From Sva-07 sp964592115 (GTDB lineage: Bacteria; Actinomycetota; Acidimicrobiia; Acidimicrobiales; Ilumatobacteraceae): a stretch of 29,969 nt of DNA. The stretch spans positions 1 through 29,969 of the forward strand of contig CAZQCP010000024.1 of NCBI GenBank assembly GCA_964592115.1, in the 5' to 3' direction. Below are positions 15,563-23,248 of this stretch, in pieces. Every line of letters starts with the position of its first letter. Position 1 is the stretch's first letter. The notes beneath the pieces were generated by a model that was given only the letters and a program-made list of their open reading frames with translations, had not been told where the DNA came from and ran no database searches. The position numbers and the translations under genes are program-made.

Positions 15563-16930
15563 TCAGTCGTCCGGGTCGGCGGCTCGTGACTCGGTCAACT
15601 CGTGCAGCGCCGGCGATGCCTTCACACTCGTCAGTGCCGCAGCCAGCGCTGGCACGTTGACGTCGATGAACCACTCGAGTCGCAGCGTCTCGGTCCGCCG
15701 CGCATCCGCATCGGGCGCGGTGTCGATCGCCAGCAGCTGGCCGGCGATCGCCTGCCACTGCTCGTCGGAGACCGAGTCGAGGCCAAGGCCCTCACGAACG
15801 TCTGACCGCCGAACGGCGTTGCGGACGACGGAGACGATGACGATCTCGTGCACGGTCGCGCGGATGCCGTCGCCGTGGATCGTCCCCGGTTCGATCTGTC
15901 CGGCCACCGCGTCGGTCGCAGTGCCGATCGCCCGGTCGGTGAGGACTCGCGTCACCGCTCCGACACCGGACGCGGTCAGCGCCACACCGACGCCAAGCCC
16001 GACCGACGATCCGATGGTCTCGATCCACGACGCGCGACCTGCGGCCTCGGCGACCAGTTCCGCCTGCTCGGCGCGAGCCGCGTCAGCCACGAGGTCGGTG
16101 AGCTTGAGCACGCGCGCCACTGCCGCGTCCGTGGCGACGCCAGCGCCGGCCTCCTCCACCGCCGACACCGCACTCCGACGGAGCACGCGTCCGATCTCGA
16201 TGGCCGCATGTTCGTCGCGCAGCAGCGCTCCGAACAGGTCGACGAGGTCCTGGTAGGTGCCGAGCACCACCAGCTCGCCATCGTGGAAGAGCTCGACCGA
16301 GTACTCGCCCTCGCGTCGCAGACCCAACGCGATCAGCGGAGCCGACACCTCCAGTGAGCGGGCCACGCCGAGCGTGAACCCCCGTTGGAGCTTGCCGTCG
16401 AAGCGCGTGTTGATGTGGCTCGTCAGCGTCGCCAGCACGCGCAATGCGTCGTTCTGCCGGCTGGGGTCGGCGATGACGGCGTCGCGGAGCCCGGCCACGA
16501 CGAACCGCTCGACGAGCTCGTCGGGGAGGTCGCCCCACGTCGCCAGCAAGATGAGGGCATACGGGTCGCTGAGCACGTCGAGGCAGGCGTCGGGGTCGCC
16601 GAGCAGTTCGGACATCTTCGCCGCGACGACCGCGGCGTGCACCCGGCGATCGAAACCTCCGACGAGCGGTCGGCTGGCGAACAGGTGGATGAGCTCGGCG
16701 GTGGCGTCACCGTGGAGCACGGGCAGCCACGACGTCAGGACCGACGTCGCCCGCAATCCGGCGATCAGCGGCATCCATTGATCCTCCAGGTTCTGGCGGG
16801 TGAGACGCACCACGCGCATCGCGTCGGCGGCGATGTCGTCGTAACAGCGGCAGTCGTGGAGCGCATCGATCGCACCGGCGACCGCTGACGCGAGTTGCTC
16901 GACTCGGCCGGGGTCGAAGCCGAGCTCCAC
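15563..16930 (-). CDS. Uncharacterised 455-residue protein, partner of the WXG-like protein
   Basis: I do not recognise this family with certainty. The start GTG at 16930 follows the stop of the small WXG-like gene by one base, so the two are tightly coupled. The N-terminus FDPGRVEQLASAVAGAIDAL looks like the helical opening of WXG/ESX-related proteins. The middle is mostly helical, with LRRSAVSAVEEAGAG near the centre. At roughly residues 320-350 there is a Gly/Ala-rich hydrophobic stretch (SSVGLGVGVALTASGVGAV), then a charged C-terminal region ending in SRAADPDD. No signal peptide, nuclease or peptidase motif was found. It resembles the general layout of actinobacterial WXG-linked proteins such as the DUF6571 group, but that link is a guess. 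Confidence 0.65.
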   Translation of the reverse strand: MELGFDPGRVEQLASAVAGAIDALHDCRCYDDIAADAMRVVRLTRQNLEDQWMPLIAGLRATSVLTSWLPVLHGDATAELIHLFASRPLVGGFDRRVHAAVVAAKMSELLGDPDACLDVLSDPYALILLATWGDLPDELVERFVVAGLRDAVIADPSRQNDALRVLATLTSHINTRFDGKLQRGFTLGVARSLEVSAPLIALGLRREGEYSVELFHDGELVVLGTYQDLVDLFGALLRDEHAAIEIGRVLRRSAVSAVEEAGAGVATDAAVARVLKLTDLVADAARAEQAELVAEAAGRASWIETIGSSVGLGVGVALTASGVGAVTRVLTDRAIGTATDAVAGQIEPGTIHGDGIRATVHEIVIVSVVRNAVRRSDVREGLGLDSVSDEQWQAIAGQLLAIDTAPDADARRTETLRLEWFIDVNVPALAAALTSVKASPALHELTESRAADPDD

Positions 16931-16931
16931 G

Positions 16932-17204
16932 TCAGCCCGCCAGTTCCCCGAGCGCGAGCGCGTCGAGTCGATCGGCTTCACGCGCGAGTCGGAGGGCATG
17001 CGAGCGCAGCTCGTCGGCGGCGACGTGGAGCTGGTGCTGGTTCGCCGCCAGCGTCGCCCTGCACAGTTCCGCTCGTGGTCCCTGCCACGTGTCGGCGCCG
17101 GCGAGGTGGTCGAGGCGCAGCACCGGGAGGTGCTCGATGCGGAGCGCAAACTCCCGCAGGGCATCGGCGCGGCGGCGCAGGTCGGTGGAGCGTGAGGTCG
17201 GCAT
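16932..17204 (-). CDS. Small WXG100-like helical protein
   Basis: A protein of 90 residues from the ATG at 17204: a helix (TDLRRRADALREFALRIEHL), then a turn with TWQG at about residue 40, then a second long helix rich in Ala, Leu, Arg and Glu. This helix-WXG-helix layout and length match the WXG100 (ESAT-6-like) superfamily. No C-terminal YxxxD/E secretion signal is seen. A GTG at 17273 would give 113 residues and a 4-bp GTGA overlap with thiQ, so the start is uncertain; the extra 23 residues are Ser/Thr-rich and atypical. It precedes the 455-residue gene. No ESX secretion gene is in the window. Confidence 0.65.
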   Translation of the reverse strand: MPTSRSTDLRRRADALREFALRIEHLPVLRLDHLAGADTWQGPRAELCRATLAANQHQLHVAADELRSHALRLAREADRLDALALGELAG

Positions 17205-17269
17205 CACCCGCACAGTGGGCGATGAGATCGCGGAAGCGGAATCGTTCGCTGTGGATCGTGTCCGCGGTG

Positions 17270-17962
17270 TCACACGGCGGGCGAGCCAGATTGCAGATCC
17301 TCGATCCTCACGGTCCGCCCGGCAACCACGGCGGCCTCTTCCGCGTCGTGGGTCACCAGCACCGCGGTCACGCCGCTGGTGCGCAGCAATGCGGCGAGCT
17401 CGACGGCCAGCCGGTCGTGAAGCTCACGGTCGAGGCCGGTCAGCGGCTCGTCGAGCAGCACGATCCGCGGGCCGGCGGCGAGCGTGCGCGCCAGCGCTAC
17501 CCGCTTCGCCTCACCGCCGGACAGCTCGGTCACCGTGCGATCACCGAAGCCCGCGAGTCCGACCCTGGTCAGCCAGTCGTCGGCGACCGCGCCGCGCGCT
17601 CGCTTCGCGACACCGGCCATCTTCGGCCCGTAGGCGACGTTGTCGCGCACCGACATGTGGACGAAGAGTTGGTTGTCCTGGAACACCATCCCCACACCGC
17701 GGCGGTGGGTGGGCAGCGCGGTGACGTCGCGCCCGTCGATCTCCACGACACCGCGGTCGGGTCGCACGATCCCGGCGGCGATGCGCAGGACGGTCGACTT
17801 GCCGCTTCCGGACGGTCCGGTCAGCGCGACGATCTCGCCCGGTTCGAACACCGCGTGCAACCCGTTGAGCACCGGTGTGCCGTCGAAGGCCACCGCCACG
17901 TCGCGCAACGCGAGGGCGGCGGGCGTGGTGATGTGAGCCGGGCCGGTTGCTGGTGATGTCAC
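17270..17962 (-). CDS. thiQ: Thiamine ABC transporter ATP-binding protein
   Basis: A 230-residue ABC ATPase with Walker A GPSGSGKST (49-57), Q-loop VFQDNQLF (93-100), signature LSGGE (147-151), Walker B IVLLDEP followed by LTGLD (about 167-177), and switch histidine in VLVTHDAEEA. It should power uptake of thiamine or its phosphates through ThiP. The GTG start overlaps the thiP stop by 4 bp. Function is inferred mainly from its place as fourth gene behind a TPP riboswitch and thiN. Confidence 0.88.
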   Translation of the reverse strand: MTSPATGPAHITTPAALALRDVAVAFDGTPVLNGLHAVFEPGEIVALTGPSGSGKSTVLRIAAGIVRPDRGVVEIDGRDVTALPTHRRGVGMVFQDNQLFVHMSVRDNVAYGPKMAGVAKRARGAVADDWLTRVGLAGFGDRTVTELSGGEAKRVALARTLAAGPRIVLLDEPLTGLDRELHDRLAVELAALLRTSGVTAVLVTHDAEEAAVVAGRTVRIEDLQSGSPAV

Positions 17963-19596
17963 GATCGACCCTCGGCTCCAGCGGTACTGGACCACATCGA
18001 CTGGATGCCTTCGACGGCGAGCACCAGCGCCACGGTCGCCGCGGCGAGGATGGTGGCGAGGACGAACCCTTGCGCCTGGAGGATCGATCCCGTCCGGCCG
18101 AGCAACTGCTCGATGGCGATCGGCAGCGTCTCGCCTCCCGACCGCGACAGGAGGCTCGTCGCCCCGAACTCGCCGAGCGAGATCGCCGCGGCGACCGCGC
18201 CGCCAGCCACGAGCGGCCGCCAGAGGTATGGCACGACCGTCGTCGACCAGGCTCGCTGCGGCGATGCTCCGAGCGTGGCCGCGGCGTCGGAGAGCGTCGG
18301 GTCGATCGAGCGCAACACGCCGACGCACGTGCGGACCACGAACGGGACGGCGACGAGTGCCTGACCGACGGGCACGAGCCACCACGATGCCCGCCAGTCG
18401 TACGGGTCGGTGTCGAACGTGATCAGCATCCCGAACCCCACCGTGACCGCCGACGTCGCCAGCGGCAGCATCAGCGCGCCGTCGAGCAGCCGTCCCTTGC
18501 GCCCTGCGGCGGCGATCGCCAGGCTGGCGAGAGCGCCCACGGTGACGGCGATGAGCGTGGCCCACGCCGCCGTCGTCAGCGAGCGGACGATCGCCCCTGC
18601 GGGGTCGACCCCGATGCTGATGCCCGGTCGGATCTCGTGCCTCCCGAGCGACGTCCACGCCGCGGTCGACCATCCGTCCGGTGTCCGCAGCGACCGCAGC
18701 ACGAGGGCGACGAGGGGGGCGGCGGCCACGGCCAGCGTGAGCGTCACGACGACAGCGACGGCGCGGCGCTCGCCGCCGCGCCTCGGTTGCCGCCGTGGCG
18801 CCGAGTGGCGCAGGTCGAGGGCGCGGGCTTGGCGACGTTGGGCGATGCCCGACCACGCGACGACGAGCGCCAGCGCGGCGAGTTGAATGAGCGCCAGTAC
18901 GGCGGCACCGCCGATGTCGCCGAGCTGTGTCGCCCGCCGCCAGATCTCGACCTCGATCGTCCGCGTGCCGGGCGCGCCGAGCACGCGGACCACGCCGTAG
19001 GAGGTGAACGTGAACAAGAACACGATCACCGACGCAGCGACCACGGCGGGTCGGATCAACGGAAGCGTGATGGTGGTGAACACGCGCCACGGTGACGCTC
19101 CGAGTGTCGCCGCAGCCTGTTCGGTCGCCTCCGGCAGCCGCTCCCACAGCGCGCCGACGACGCGGACCACGACCGCCAGGTTGAACACGACGTGTGCGGC
19201 CAGCACCGCCCACACGGTGCGGTTGAGCGAGTCAGGGAGGAGCGCGACGAACGCGGCGCCCATCACGACCGTCGGCAGCACGAACATCGCCGTGAGGAGC
19301 CCGACCAGCAGCCGCCGGCCTGGAACGTCGAAGCGGGCGACGACCCAGGCGGGGGCGAGTCCGAGCACGACGGTGAGCAGCGTCGAGGCCGTCGCTTGCC
19401 AGCACGTGAACCACAGCACGTCCCACGTGGTGCCGCGGCGGAACGTGGTGGCGACCGTGTCCGCGCCGACCGCCTCGCCGACCAGCGTCAGGAACGGCCA
19501 CAGGAAGAAGACCGCCAGCCCGGCGGCGGGCAGCGCGGCGAGCGCCGCGACGAGCCGGCGCGGTGGGCCGTTCAGCCGAGCACCAGCGACGTCCAC
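17959..19596 (-). CDS. thiP: Thiamine ABC transporter permease (two fused domains)
   Basis: A membrane protein of about 545 residues with two binding-protein-dependent transport permease domains in one chain, the ThiP arrangement. Each half has the EAA-type coupling loop: ATEQAAATLGASPWRVFTTITLPLI in the first half (key part AATLGASPWRVF) and LSDAAATLGASPQRAW in the second. Length matches ThiP of other bacteria (about 530-540). Start choice is uncertain: the GTG at 19596 overlaps the end of thiB by 25 bases; no better in-frame start precedes the first membrane segment. An Arg-rich linker joins the halves. Confidence 0.88.
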   Translation of the reverse strand: MDVAGARLNGPPRRLVAALAALPAAGLAVFFLWPFLTLVGEAVGADTVATTFRRGTTWDVLWFTCWQATASTLLTVVLGLAPAWVVARFDVPGRRLLVGLLTAMFVLPTVVMGAAFVALLPDSLNRTVWAVLAAHVVFNLAVVVRVVGALWERLPEATEQAAATLGASPWRVFTTITLPLIRPAVVAASVIVFLFTFTSYGVVRVLGAPGTRTIEVEIWRRATQLGDIGGAAVLALIQLAALALVVAWSGIAQRRQARALDLRHSAPRRQPRRGGERRAVAVVVTLTLAVAAAPLVALVLRSLRTPDGWSTAAWTSLGRHEIRPGISIGVDPAGAIVRSLTTAAWATLIAVTVGALASLAIAAAGRKGRLLDGALMLPLATSAVTVGFGMLITFDTDPYDWRASWWLVPVGQALVAVPFVVRTCVGVLRSIDPTLSDAAATLGASPQRAWSTTVVPYLWRPLVAGGAVAAAISLGEFGATSLLSRSGGETLPIAIEQLLGRTGSILQAQGFVLATILAAATVALVLAVEGIQSMWSSTAGAEGRS

Positions 19597-20678
19597 TCGT
19601 CGATCCAGCGCTCGCGGTCGGCTTCGATCTCGGCGGGGTCGAGCGTGCGTGAGTCGTCGGGAACGATGGCGAACTCGACGAATTCGGGCGGCAACTCCAC
19701 CGCCTCGTTCACCGGGTACACGAACAACGTCAGTGGCAGTTCGCGCTGGAACCGCTCTCCGACGAGGAAGTCGACGAGCGCGCGTGCCGCCGCGGGGTGC
19801 TCGGTGCCGCGCAACACGCCGGCGAACTCGACCTGGCGGAAGCAGGTGTCTTCGATCACGCCGGTCGGTGCGTCGTCGCGCGCCGGCTCGGCGAAGATCA
19901 CCTCGGCCGGCGGGCTCGACCCGTAGCTCACGACGAGCGGCGACGATCCGCCGACGCGCGTGAACTCCTCGTAGTACGCCTGGCTCCAGCCGTCCACGAC
20001 GGTCACACCGTTGTCGACGAGCGCTCGCCAGTAGTCCTGCCAGCCATCGGTGCCGTACTCGTCGATCGTGGCGAGCAAGAAGGCGAGGCCGGGCGACGAT
20101 GTCGCCGGGTTGGTCACGACCAGGAGGTCGCGGTACGCCGGGTCGCTCAGGTCGTCGAGCGTGGTGGGAAGTTCGAGGCCGTTCGCCGCGAACCACTCGA
20201 GGTCGGCGTTGACGCACACGTCGCCGTAGTCGACCGGCGTCGCCTCGCCTTCGGGAACGAGCGCGATGAACGTGTTGTCGACCGTGACCGTGCCGTCGGC
20301 GATCGGCGCGGCGACGTACGGCTCGAAGATCTCGCCGTCGAGCGCCCGCGAGAGGAGCGTGTTGTCGACGCCCCACATCACGTCGCCTTCGGGGTTGCCG
20401 GCGGTGAGCGCGGCCTTGGCGAGCATCGTGCCGGCGTCACCGGCCACGAGGAGTTCGACGTCGATGCCGGTCTCCGCGGTGAAGTCGTCGAGCGCCTCGT
20501 TGAGCGCCGTGTCGCCGTCGGGGAACGAGTCGTAGGTCACGAGCGTGATCGTCGTGCCCCGGAGGTCGGTCGTGGTGCTGTCGTTGGAGGCGCCGCCGTT
20601 GTCCCCGCCGTCGCTCCCGCAGGCGGCGAACGCCAGCGCCGCGATCGCCAGCGTGAGCGGCATCGTGCGGCGGGTCAC
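19572..20678 (-). CDS. thiB: Thiamine ABC transporter substrate-binding lipoprotein
   Basis: A 368-residue exported binding protein. Signal peptide with MTRRT start, hydrophobic core and lipobox FAAC (Cys20), then a Gly/Asp/Ser-rich linker. The mature part matches the ThiB family of spermidine/iron-type binding proteins: ITLVTYDSF, then GDVMWGVDNTLLSRAL and VVTNPATSSPGLAFLLATI, and later DGWQDYWRALVDNGV followed by VVDGWSQAYYEEF. The ATG at 20678 overlaps the thiN stop by 4 bp. It delivers thiamine or its phosphates to ThiP/ThiQ. Confidence 0.92.
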   Translation of the reverse strand: MTRRTMPLTLAIAALAFAACGSDGGDNGGASNDSTTTDLRGTTITLVTYDSFPDGDTALNEALDDFTAETGIDVELLVAGDAGTMLAKAALTAGNPEGDVMWGVDNTLLSRALDGEIFEPYVAAPIADGTVTVDNTFIALVPEGEATPVDYGDVCVNADLEWFAANGLELPTTLDDLSDPAYRDLLVVTNPATSSPGLAFLLATIDEYGTDGWQDYWRALVDNGVTVVDGWSQAYYEEFTRVGGSSPLVVSYGSSPPAEVIFAEPARDDAPTGVIEDTCFRQVEFAGVLRGTEHPAAARALVDFLVGERFQRELPLTLFVYPVNEAVELPPEFVEFAIVPDDSRTLDPAEIEADRERWIDEWTSLVLG

Positions 20679-21415
20679 GACGTCACCTCGACCTGCTCGT
20701 CGCCGGGTTGGTCCGCTGGCTCGCTGACCGGCTCGTCGAAGATCGTCAGCACCCCACGCGACAGCGCCACGGTGACTTCGACGGCATCATCGCCAGCGTC
20801 ATCGTGTGCGTGGTCGTCGTCGTGATCGCCGACGCCCACGACGACGTTGCTGATGCCGACACCGACGACGGGATCGAGGTCGCGGTGGTCCAACTCCCAG
20901 CGGGCGCCCTGCAGGTTCACGTTCGTGCACGGCCCGTGGAGCGCGAGGAGTGACAGCGTCGAGTTGCGTCGCAGCCGGAGCGTCGCCGAGCCGGGTCCGT
21001 GCACGACGCGGATGTGCTGGTCGCCCCACCAGCAGTCGAGCACCGGCACACTCGTGAGGGTGAGTGCGCCGAGGGCGCCCACCGCCGCCATGCTGTGGTC
21101 GAGGCGGTCGCCGCCGCCGACGACGGTGACCCGTTCGGGATCGAACGTGGCCGCCAGCGCGAGGGCGAGCTCGGTGTCGGTCTGGTCCTTGTCGGCAGGG
21201 TGCCGCGAGATGTCGGCGTGCCGCGCCGCCCACGCCAGGGCCTCCTCGGTGACCGAGTCGAGGTCGCCGATCAGGTGCGTGGGGGACAGGCCAGCCGCGA
21301 GCGCGTGGTCGAGGCCACCGTCGACGGCCATCACCACCGCATCAGGTGGGATCCAGTCGACGATCGAGGGGCCGAGGGGTGCCGACCCGGTGATGATCAC
21401 GATGTGTTGGTTCAC
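20675..21415 (-). CDS. thiN: Thiamine pyrophosphokinase
   Basis: Converts thiamine and ATP to thiamine diphosphate, so imported thiamine becomes the active cofactor and the riboswitch ligand. A 246-residue protein with the family motifs AVDGGLDHAL (30-39), LIGDLDSV (48-55), DKDQTDTELAL (75-85) and GGGDRLDHSMA (100-110). The substrate-binding C-terminal half holds an unusual His/Asp-rich insert (about 197-210, GDHDDDHAHDD) and an acidic tail. The GTG start at 21415 is preceded by GGAGG and lies inside the closing stem of the TPP riboswitch. It is the first gene of the thiN-thiB-thiP-thiQ run. Confidence 0.92.
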   Translation of the reverse strand: MNQHIVIITGSAPLGPSIVDWIPPDAVVMAVDGGLDHALAAGLSPTHLIGDLDSVTEEALAWAARHADISRHPADKDQTDTELALALAATFDPERVTVVGGGDRLDHSMAAVGALGALTLTSVPVLDCWWGDQHIRVVHGPGSATLRLRRNSTLSLLALHGPCTNVNLQGARWELDHRDLDPVVGVGISNVVVGVGDHDDDHAHDDAGDDAVEVTVALSRGVLTIFDEPVSEPADQPGDEQVEVTS

Positions 21416-21504
21416 GTTTCCTCCGCCGGCATTACCCGGATCAGGTGTGCGGGTCGGTGATGGCGTTCACCCTCTCAGCCCGCCGATCCAGCGAGCTCCC
21501 CGTG
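21413..21504 (-). promoter_or_regulatory. TPP riboswitch (THI element)
   Basis: Read on the minus strand, the conserved TPP aptamer pieces are present in order: GGGGAGC, GGGCTGAGAGGGTG, and CACCTGATCCGGGTAATGCC followed by GGCGGAGG. A terminal CACG (21501-21504) can pair with CGTG (21413-21416), which contains the thiN GTG start codon. Ligand binding should therefore close off both the GGAGG and the start codon and lower expression of the thiamine genes. A TAGGGT hexamer at 21524-21529 (minus) is a possible -10 box. Confidence 0.93.
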
Positions 21505-21553
21505 TGTGCATGTGGTCGGTGCAACCCTACCCCGGCTGCTCTCCGCACGTCGC

Positions 21554-22294
21554 TCAGTCGAACGCGACTTGGATGACCAGCGCGACGGCGGAGACGATCA
21601 GCATCCCGACGACGGCGAGGTCGAAGCCGCGCGACGACACGGACCGTCGGAGGCGCGTGCCGACCGGGATCGACGCGAACACGGGGATGCATGCCAGCAG
21701 CGCGGCAGTCGCCCGCCCCTCGAGCTCACCGCTGGCGACGAGCACGACGAGTTGAGTGAAACCCGTGATCATGAACAGCGCGGTGACCGACACGATGTGT
21801 GCGCTGCGCGGTAGCCGGTAGCTGTGGATCCACGAACCGACGATCGGACCGGAGATGCCGACCGCGCCCTGGAACGTGCCGGCGACACCGCCGACGGCGG
21901 GCGCCCACCGGCGCGACGTCGCGGGGCTCGTGCGCAGGTCGGGGTGGGTGAAGAACAGCACCACGTACAGGGTGATCGCGAGCACCACGGCGATCACGAG
22001 CGGCGTCTCGGAGATGTTGACCAAGAGCAGCGTGCCGATGACGGCGCCGATGACACCCGACGCGGCGAGCACCGGCAGGTCGCGGGTCTCGGGCAGGCTG
22101 CGGCGTTCGCCGGCGAACAGCACGGCGTTGGCGAGCACGTTCGGGAACGCGATGACCACGATCGCGTCACTCGGATCGACGAAGAGCGACGCGATCGGGA
22201 TGGCGATCAAGGGCAGGCCCATGCCGGTGACCGACTTGATCACCGTGCCGATGACGATCGCCGCGATGACGATCGCCAGTTCTGCGCCGGTCAC
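21554..22294 (-). CDS. TauE/SafE family sulfite exporter-like membrane protein
   Basis: A 246-residue membrane protein with about eight hydrophobic segments, of the TauE/SafE family, whose members export sulfite, sulfoacetate or related anions. The two family repeats are seen as IGTVIKSVTGMGLPLIAIPI near the N-terminus (conserved GxGxP/L) and AGTFQGAVGISGPIVGSWIH in the middle. The start GTG 22294 overlaps the rhodanese stop by 4 bp, so exporter and sulfurtransferase are probably made together and may deal with sulfite released by sulfur transfer; this link is inference. The TPP riboswitch of the next operon starts 50 bp downstream. Confidence 0.86.
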   Translation of the reverse strand: MTGAELAIVIAAIVIGTVIKSVTGMGLPLIAIPIASLFVDPSDAIVVIAFPNVLANAVLFAGERRSLPETRDLPVLAASGVIGAVIGTLLLVNISETPLVIAVVLAITLYVVLFFTHPDLRTSPATSRRWAPAVGGVAGTFQGAVGISGPIVGSWIHSYRLPRSAHIVSVTALFMITGFTQLVVLVASGELEGRATAALLACIPVFASIPVGTRLRRSVSSRGFDLAVVGMLIVSAVALVIQVAFD

Positions 22295-23193
22295 GGTTCG
22301 GGCCCGGTGGCGACGGGTCGCTCCGGGTCGGTCGACCAGCCCGACCACGACCCGACGTAGAGCGCCGGCCGGCCATGCCCGGCGTGCTCGATCGCGAGCG
22401 CGTTGTGGCAGGCCGTCACTCCGGATCCGCAGTACACGATCGCGTCGCCGTCGACGCCGGCGGCGGCGAATCTGGCGCCCAGCTCCTCGGCGCTCCGGAA
22501 TCGCCCGTCGACGAGGTTCCCGCCGAACGGCACGTTGATCGCGCCGGGCACGTGGCCCGCGATGGCATCGATGGGTTCGACCTCTCCCGCGTAGCGCGGC
22601 GCATCCCGACTGTCGACGACGACCCCGCCGTCGGCGATGTGCGCGGTCACGCGATCGGCGTCCGCGATCGCATCGGTCGGCCACGGCCGCACCCGGCGCC
22701 GCGGCAGCGATCCGCGTTCGCGTGAGTCATTGGTGCTTCCCCGCAACCATTGACTCACGAGAACGCCGAACGCGGGTGAGGACACGTCGTCGAGGAGCGC
22801 CGCGGGCTGGCCGATCGCGCGCAGCATCCACACGAGGCGCGCGGCGAACGCGCCGCCGCGGTCGTCGAAGCCGAGCACGAGCGAGTCGTCATCGATCCCG
22901 AGGCGGTCGAGCGCGGCGGCGAAGTCCTCCGGCGACGGCAACGGATGACGCCCGCGCACCGGCGCGGCTGGGACAGACAGATCGTCCTCCAGCGACACGT
23001 AGACAGCGCTAGAGATGTGGTCGGCGTCGAAGTCGGACCGCGGCATCGCCGAGGCCATCGTCGAGCGAACGTCGCAGAGCATGACGGGGTGATCGCCCCA
23101 GCGCGGACCGTCCGCCGCGGCGGTGACGTGTTCGCCGAGCCAGGCGGTGTCGACGATGGGCGGAATCGAACAGGGGTCGGCGACGACGGTCAT
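22291..23193 (-). CDS. Sulfurtransferase with two rhodanese domains
   Basis: A 300-residue protein of the thiosulfate/3-mercaptopyruvate sulfurtransferase family, moving sulfane sulfur to an acceptor such as cyanide or a thiol. The N-terminal domain (about 12-140) is the usual inactive one, with Asp111 in GFDDRGGAFAARL where an active domain has Cys. The C-terminal domain carries Cys255 in VYCGSGVTAC. The linker between the domains (residues 143-160) is encoded by an inverted repeat and does not look like the usual DGG..AW segment. Start ATG 23193; a CAGGCT hexamer ends 6 bases upstream, suggesting a leaderless transcript. It overlaps the TauE/SafE gene by 4 bp. Confidence 0.87.
   Translation of the reverse strand: MTVVADPCSIPPIVDTAWLGEHVTAAADGPRWGDHPVMLCDVRSTMASAMPRSDFDADHISSAVYVSLEDDLSVPAAPVRGRHPLPSPEDFAAALDRLGIDDDSLVLGFDDRGGAFAARLVWMLRAIGQPAALLDDVSSPAFGVLVSQWLRGSTNDSRERGSLPRRRVRPWPTDAIADADRVTAHIADGGVVVDSRDAPRYAGEVEPIDAIAGHVPGAINVPFGGNLVDGRFRSAEELGARFAAAGVDGDAIVYCGSGVTACHNALAIEHAGHGRPALYVGSWSGWSTDPERPVATGPEP
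22714..22766. repeat. Inverted repeat inside the rhodanese gene
   Basis: Arms 22714-22734 and 22746-22766 are reverse complements over 21 bp with two mismatches, around an 11-base loop. A further outer pair, 22712-22720 with 22767-22775, also matches. It stays in frame and encodes residues 143-160 of the protein. The arm core GTTCGCGTGAGTCA resembles the GTTCGTGTGAGCGA arm of the repeat at 7359-7409. Confidence 0.8.
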
Positions 23194-23248
23194 CTCGTCA
23201 GCCTGCCAGCAATCGATGGTCGCACGATGGGTCTGCGAGGATGGCCCC

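Noticed and set aside
19597..20376. N-terminal extension of the ThiP frame
   Set aside because: It is Arg-rich, antisense-free but entirely inside thiB in another frame, with no membrane segments; typical of a high-GC shadow frame.
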